Below are positions 7,654 through 10,870 of a stretch of DNA of 10,870 nt, one piece after another. Every line of letters begins with the position of its first letter. The stretch's first letter is position 1. The notes beneath the pieces were generated by a model. The model saw only the letters and a program-made list of their open reading frames with translations, was not told where the DNA came from and did not search any database. A program made the position numbers and the translations under genes. This stretch comes from CAZOOA01 sp964581355 (lineage in GTDB: Bacteria; Bacillota; Dethiobacteria; DTU022; UBA8154). The stretch lies in assembly GCA_964581355.1 (NCBI GenBank), contig CAZOOA010000087.1, positions 1 to 10,870 of the forward strand, read 5' to 3'.

Positions 7654-8787
7654 TCAGGCACCTCCCACAGCCAGGACCAGGGACTTGTTGTCAAAGAGAG
7701 GGGAGCCGGTCCTGTTGATAACTTCTCCAAAGGAAAGTATTCCAAAAAGGGGCGTCTCCGGGCAAAGTTGGCCCCGCACTGCCTCCAATTCCTGGATAAA
7801 GTACGAGTCCATCAACAGGTACCTGGAAATACAGTCGAAGAGAAGGGCGAAACTTGCACTCTTTCCCGTAGAAGCCCGTCTCGCTATCTCCTCCGCAGTA
7901 GAAATGAGGCTGGGTGTCTCCCCCCTCATTAACATCACCATGGTATTTGAGGGTATTTCACTTACCATCACTATGCTATCATCCTCATTCACGGAAAGAG
8001 GGTCGCGGATCAGTGTCTCCCCCTTGCGAGAGGGAATCCCCAGAGGGTGCTTCATGCCGTAATAGCTAAAATCCTGCTTATTTATCCCACCGAGAATTTC
8101 GGAGTATTTCCGAAAGGCGGGTATGCCGTCCAACTCGTAGAGTCTTTTACCTTCCGCCCTGGTAGCCATCATCGATTCTCCTATCGAATTCCACCCGTGT
8201 CCCGATTCGACCCGGAATTCGAGACCTTTGATCAGGGCAACAGCCAGAGCATCAGCGGCAAAGCCATCCTCAGTAAACTGGTATGCCTTATAAAACTTCA
8301 AATTATCGCCGGCACCCCCGCCCGCATAAGAGTAACTGTCCTCAGAAAGGTCGTAAAAGCCTCTCAGAAGTCCTGAAATATTTGCAGCCAAACCATCCGG
8401 AAGAAGAAAGACAGTCCCTGCGTCAACACCCTGCTTCTTTATTTCCAACGCCGCTTTTTGTCCGCTTTCAAAGGAGTTCCTGCCAATGCCTTCCTGTAAA
8501 TGGGTAGCAACCTCTATACCAGGGGAAAAGATTGTGAGGGCGCCTACTCCCTCCCTGAAGATATTGTTGCCTATAATGATCCCCGGCACGGTCGCCCCGA
8601 GCATCTTTGAACGGGGGATCGTGTTTTTAAATGCCTTAAATACCTCCCCTGCGTCGTATTGGTCGGTGCAAAAAAGAAAGGTAAAAACCGGGGGGCCGCT
8701 GCTTTTCACCGCCTGCTGCAATGCAAGTTCAGTCGCCCGTAGTGAATCCGTTTCCCGACTGAAGCCTATTCCTATGGCTTGTCGCAA
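7654..8787 (-). CDS. FIST domain sensor protein (FIST_N plus FIST_C)
   Basis: 377 residues. The N-terminal half (about 1-190) shows FIST_N features: an opening strand MRQAIGIGFSRETDS, a STPGxI-like GATVPGIIIGN segment, and DGLAANISGLLRGF then YAGGGAGDN. The C-terminal half (about 200-360) is FIST_C-like, with HPLGIPS, ALLFDCISR and a final PLFGILSFGEV. FIST proteins are thought to bind small ligands such as amino acids and feed signal pathways. The start is TTG at 8785-8787 behind AGGAGGGAGAACTTT. The stop is 2 bases before the phosphatase ATG, so the two are translationally linked. I infer that the FIST protein supplies an input to the phosphatase, as FIST proteins elsewhere are paired with kinases, cyclases or phosphatases. 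There is no signal peptide. Confidence 0.9.
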   Translation of the reverse strand: MRQAIGIGFSRETDSLRATELALQQAVKSSGPPVFTFLFCTDQYDAGEVFKAFKNTIPRSKMLGATVPGIIIGNNIFREGVGALTIFSPGIEVATHLQEGIGRNSFESGQKAALEIKKQGVDAGTVFLLPDGLAANISGLLRGFYDLSEDSYSYAGGGAGDNLKFYKAYQFTEDGFAADALAVALIKGLEFRVESGHGWNSIGESMMATRAEGKRLYELDGIPAFRKYSEILGGINKQDFSYYGMKHPLGIPSRKGETLIRDPLSVNEDDSIVMVSEIPSNTMVMLMRGETPSLISTAEEIARRASTGKSASFALLFDCISRYLLMDSYFIQELEAVRGQLCPETPLFGILSFGEVINRTGSPLFDNKSLVLAVGGA

Positions 8788-9144
8788 AAAGTTCTCCCTC
8801 CTTTTTTTAACTGTGCTTTGAGTTCTGCCCTGTTATGTAAGCAGCAATTATTTTGGAAAGCCGCTTAGAGCTTGGCCAAATGTTTTGTTAAGTGTTTTCC
8901 CATACAAGAATAACCTCCCAAAATTTAAACCCGATCGTTTCCGAGAGTCATACCATAACATTTTTAAAATCAACAATATAACACTTTTCAATATTTTTAT
9001 GACAATTCCTGCTTATGGAAATAAACCAGTCTTTTTTTGTTATACGCCCCGGCAGCAGCTGGCTGAGTTATCCTTTTGTGTTATCTTGAAGTAATTTTAT
9101 TGCAAAACGACACTTTTCATGGGAATTAACCGTCAAAAATGACC
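8788..9144. promoter_or_regulatory. AT-rich leader and promoter region of the FIST operon
   Basis: A 357-base gap without a convincing gene. It contains the conserved element at 8997-9019, runs of T/A and a possible 12-codon leader ORF (8865-8903, MGKHLTKHLAKL, behind GGGAGG). At 9046-9064 there is an imperfect palindrome around CAGCTG. On the minus strand TATATT occurs 19 bases after TTGTCA of the shared element, a possible but wide-spaced promoter. I saw no riboswitch I can name. Confidence 0.4.
8997..9019 (-). promoter_or_regulatory. Conserved upstream element, copy 2
   Basis: The minus strand carries GCAGGAATTGTCATAA followed by AT-rich sequence similar to that in front of the 2699 phosphatase. 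Similarity extends to about 8973. It lies about 210 bases upstream of the FIST start. Because it occurs before both phosphatase units, a common regulator or sigma factor is a reasonable guess. Confidence 0.5.
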
Positions 9145-9240
9145 GGAATCAACACCATGGTCAACGTCCCTGAGTTGCTCATAATCACCTGTTTCAATCC
9201 ACCCCGGGCTGATGCAGTTCACCTTGACCCGTTTCGCTGA
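9145..9240 (-). pseudogene. C-terminal fragment of an SDR oxidoreductase
   Basis: The minus strand reads SAKRVKVNCISPGWIETGDY followed by EQLRDVDH. This is the VN.ISPGWI..T segment that follows the YxxxK helix in classical SDRs. It loses homology after DVDH, where the family normally continues with a QHPAGRVG-like segment, and has no start. On the upstream side it is joined to the tail of the small membrane protein, which reads into it in another frame. It may derive from the same gene as the N-terminal SDR scrap at 4013-4154. Confidence 0.7.
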
Positions 9241-9653
9241 CGAGATTTACACTCCACAATAATAGACAGTATCCCTAATAAAACCTTCATTGCCAAGGCA
9301 GCTTTGACGACCCCGAGGAGAAAGTACAGCACATGCAGGAAAACCACGTCTTGCAGCATGATGCACTGCACGACAATCCAGATCACCAAGGCCCATCCCA
9401 GGGCACTGCTGGTATAGCCCCGCAACCTCCACCTGGACCACAAGGCAACAGCTCCCGCCATGTTACCAAGACCGATAACCGTAAACAAAATGATGCCCGG
9501 GACAAAATAGCTGGTAAAAGGTGCGTTCTTTAAAGCTTCTACCGGCATTCCCAGGGGTTCATGGGGATTAAGAATGGCAGCCAGCCCGCCCCCAATGGCC
9601 CCTATGCCCACAAAAAGATGCAGGACAAAAAGGACCCTCTCGATTTTGTTCAT
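9219..9653 (-). CDS. Small four-helix membrane protein of unknown function, altered C-terminus
   Basis: I place the start at the ATG at 9651-9653, because AAGGAG lies 9 bases upstream and the protein then begins MNKIERVLFVLHLFVGIGAI. The frame is open further upstream, but that part is an EAL-domain scrap. The 144 residues show four likely membrane helices at about 7-28, 49-71, 82-100 and 104-130. I recall similar uncharacterised proteins of about 130 residues in Clostridia and Bacilli, with a conserved NPHEPLGMPVEALKNAPF loop, but give no function. The end (about the last 18 residues, ECKSRQRNGSR) runs into SDR-derived sequence in another frame, so the native C-terminus is probably lost or extended. 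Function may survive because the helices are intact. Confidence 0.65.
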   Translation of the reverse strand: MNKIERVLFVLHLFVGIGAIGGGLAAILNPHEPLGMPVEALKNAPFTSYFVPGIILFTVIGLGNMAGAVALWSRWRLRGYTSSALGWALVIWIVVQCIMLQDVVFLHVLYFLLGVVKAALAMKVLLGILSIIVECKSRQRNGSR

Positions 9654-9815
9654 GCTAAGCATCTCCTTGACAATATCGACCATTTCCAGCAGAGGAAGAT
9701 ATTTTTCATGGCAGACAAAATCATCCAGGGCCAAGAGGTAGCCTTCTTTTTTAATCTTTCGGCATGCTTGCAGCAGGGTTTCTCCAGGCTCCACATATTC
9801 CAGCACTTCCAGATA
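9654..9815 (-). pseudogene. EAL-domain (c-di-GMP phosphodiesterase-like) fragment
   Basis: The minus strand reads LEVLEYVEPGETLLQACRKI then KKEGYLLALDDFV, with CHEKYLPLLEMVDIVKEML after it. It resembles the central part of EAL domains of the YuxH/EAL-HDOD type (LE..E.v.pd......c..lk..GY.lALDDF). Only about 54 residues are present, bounded by an in-frame TGA at about 9816 and the start of the membrane protein gene. It has neither the EAL motif nor the later catalytic residues. It is a relic that now supplies only a ribosome site. Confidence 0.6.
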
Positions 9816-9853
9816 TCACGGTAGAAGAAGTTGTTTAACGATATTACTCTTCT

Positions 9854-10621
9854 TTAATCATTCCAAGCAGGCTGCTTTTTATTTAAAAAAGCACCTATCC
9901 CTTCTATGGCATCCGGATGCTCAGAATTCATGGCTATTACTTCCGTAGCATAATTTAACGCTTGAAAGTCTTCCATGTTAAGCTGTTGATAAAATGCTCT
10001 CTTTCCTATTTCTATAATATTTAAACTTTGTTTCTCTACATCTTCTGCCAACTTTCTAGTTTCCTCATCTAGTTCTTCAGAAGAAACCACTTTATTGACC
10101 AATCCGTATTCCATTGCCTCCTCAGCCGACATGAAATTACCTGTGAAAAGTAGTTCCGCAGCCTTTTTCCTGCCGATATTTCTACTCAAGAACACTGCAG
10201 GAGTTGTGCAAAACAAACCGCTATTAATCCCAGGTGCAGCAAACTTTGCTTTATCCGATGCAACCGCCATGTCACAAATGGCTACCAACTGACATCCTGC
10301 AGCTACGGCAGCACCGTGAACCTTTGCTATAAATACTTGAGGAGCTTCCCGAATTCTTTTCATAAAACCCTGACAGTTCTGAAAAAGCTTCAATACATCA
10401 TGTGGTAATCCTTTTTCTATTTCTCGCAAGTTATGTCCGGGACTAAATATTTTTTCCAGGCCCTGCACTACAACTACTTTGACTTCTCTTTTCTCCCCAA
10501 TTTCTTTTACTAAATCATCAAATTCGCAAATAACCTTTTCTGACAAAGCATTGAACTCACTTTCATTTTGGATTGTAACATAACCAATTCGACCTACCTT
10601 CTCAAAAGCTAAGTAATCCAT
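9854..10621 (-). CDS. Enoyl-CoA hydratase/isomerase (crotonase) family protein, ECHDC3-like
   Basis: 255 residues, normal length for the family. The ATG at 10621 follows GGAGGCGTTATA. Crotonase features are FSPGHNLREI (CoA/oxyanion loop), VHGAAVAAGCQLVAICDMAV and AKFAAPGINSGLFCTTPAVF. In rat hydratase numbering Glu144 is in GGGCELA and Glu164 in QPEI; here the matching positions read Q (AAGCQL) and G (APGIN), so both catalytic acids are absent. This pattern and the GLFC.TP segment are like ECHDC3 proteins, whose reaction is unclear. Classical hydration is therefore unlikely; a CoA-ester isomerase, thioesterase-like or binding role is possible. The gene is probably cytosolic and stands alone: a GGTCAGGTC repeat separates it from the next upstream gene. 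Confidence 0.85.
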   Translation of the reverse strand: MDYLAFEKVGRIGYVTIQNESEFNALSEKVICEFDDLVKEIGEKREVKVVVVQGLEKIFSPGHNLREIEKGLPHDVLKLFQNCQGFMKRIREAPQVFIAKVHGAAVAAGCQLVAICDMAVASDKAKFAAPGINSGLFCTTPAVFLSRNIGRKKAAELLFTGNFMSAEEAMEYGLVNKVVSSEELDEETRKLAEDVEKQSLNIIEIGKRAFYQQLNMEDFQALNYATEVIAMNSEHPDAIEGIGAFLNKKQPAWND

Positions 10622-10666
10622 TATAACGCCTCCATGAAAAAAATTTACATACGGTTACGGTTATGG

Positions 10667-10684
10667 GGTCAGGTCTAGAAATAT
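10667..10684 (+). repeat. GGTCAGGTC repeat end, third copy
   Basis: GGTCAGGTCTAGAAATAT matches the left end of the element at 2805 with two differences. It lies between the hydratase and the next gene. I found no facing right end before 10870, so it may be a partial element or extend under another form. Confidence 0.5.
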
Positions 10685-10793
10685 AAGTTTTTGTTCTCCA
10701 TTTTCCCCATCACTTTATTCCCCACCACCTTACTGCCCGTCATAAAGTGGATGCCGATAGGTTATCAATTTCTCAATAATAGACAGTATACCT

Positions 10794-10870
10794 CTACCAG
10801 TGATACTTGAAAAAATTGGCGTCTTCTTCGTAGGGAGCAACCAGCTCCTCCAGCTTCGCTTTCTTTTCCC
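10794..10870 (-). CDS. C-terminal end of an unidentified gene entering from the right edge
   Basis: The minus strand has an open frame from the edge to a TAG at 10794-10796, with 24 codons reading EKKAKLEELVAPYEEDAN then FFKYHW. Codon composition looks like real coding sequence, but the piece is too short to name. It is the gene upstream of the hydratase. Confidence 0.45.
   Translation of the reverse strand, partial: EKKAKLEELVAPYEEDANFFKYHW

Noticed and set aside
8885..9094. Plus-strand ORF of 69 codons in the FIST leader
   Set aside because: AT-rich, no ribosome site, low-complexity composition and no recognisable family.

Overview
The window looks like chromosomal DNA from an anaerobic Bacillota (Clostridia), possibly of the Desulfotomaculum/Pelotomaculum type. 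The reasons are strong AGGAGG-like ribosome binding sites, TTG and GTG starts, SpoIIE-type phosphatases with a STAS protein, and a Cys-rich winged-helix/ferredoxin family that I associate with these bacteria. The genus is inference. Every convincing gene is on the minus strand, so transcription runs right to left.

Intact signalling genes dominate. At 7654-8787 a FIST sensor protein starts a tight operon, followed by a GAF/PAS/PAS/PP2C phosphatase (5681-7651) and a STAS protein (5300-5641). At the left edge (2699 down to 1 and beyond) is a second, larger phosphatase with PAS-PocR-PAS-PAS-GAF-PP2C architecture. The two phosphatases share an almost identical linker plus phosphatase start (1-423 against 6075-6497, about 94% identical) but have unrelated sensor halves. 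A similar AT-rich element lies upstream of both units. Together they look like a partner-switching network in which several sensory inputs act on STAS-type antagonists. No anti-sigma kinase or sigma factor is visible.

Between and beside these modules is a gene graveyard. From right to left it holds an EAL-domain scrap fused to a small membrane protein (9219-9815), a C-terminal scrap of a short-chain dehydrogenase (SDR, about 9145-9240), a winged-helix/ferredoxin gene with an in-frame TGA at a cysteine position (4120-5094), an N-terminal SDR scrap joined to it (about 4013-4154), a scrap of a MalT/LuxR-type ATPase (about 3805-4012), and an M28-type peptidase that has lost its catalytic core (2958-3654). 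A 173-bp element with GGTCAGGTC terminal inverted repeats (2805-2977) overlaps the end of the peptidase remnant. A third GGTCAGGTC end lies at 10667.

The right part carries an intact enoyl-CoA hydratase/isomerase-family protein without the two canonical catalytic glutamates (9854-10621), and the last 24 codons of an unidentified gene (10794 to the edge). I saw no tRNA, rRNA, CRISPR array or complete transposase gene.
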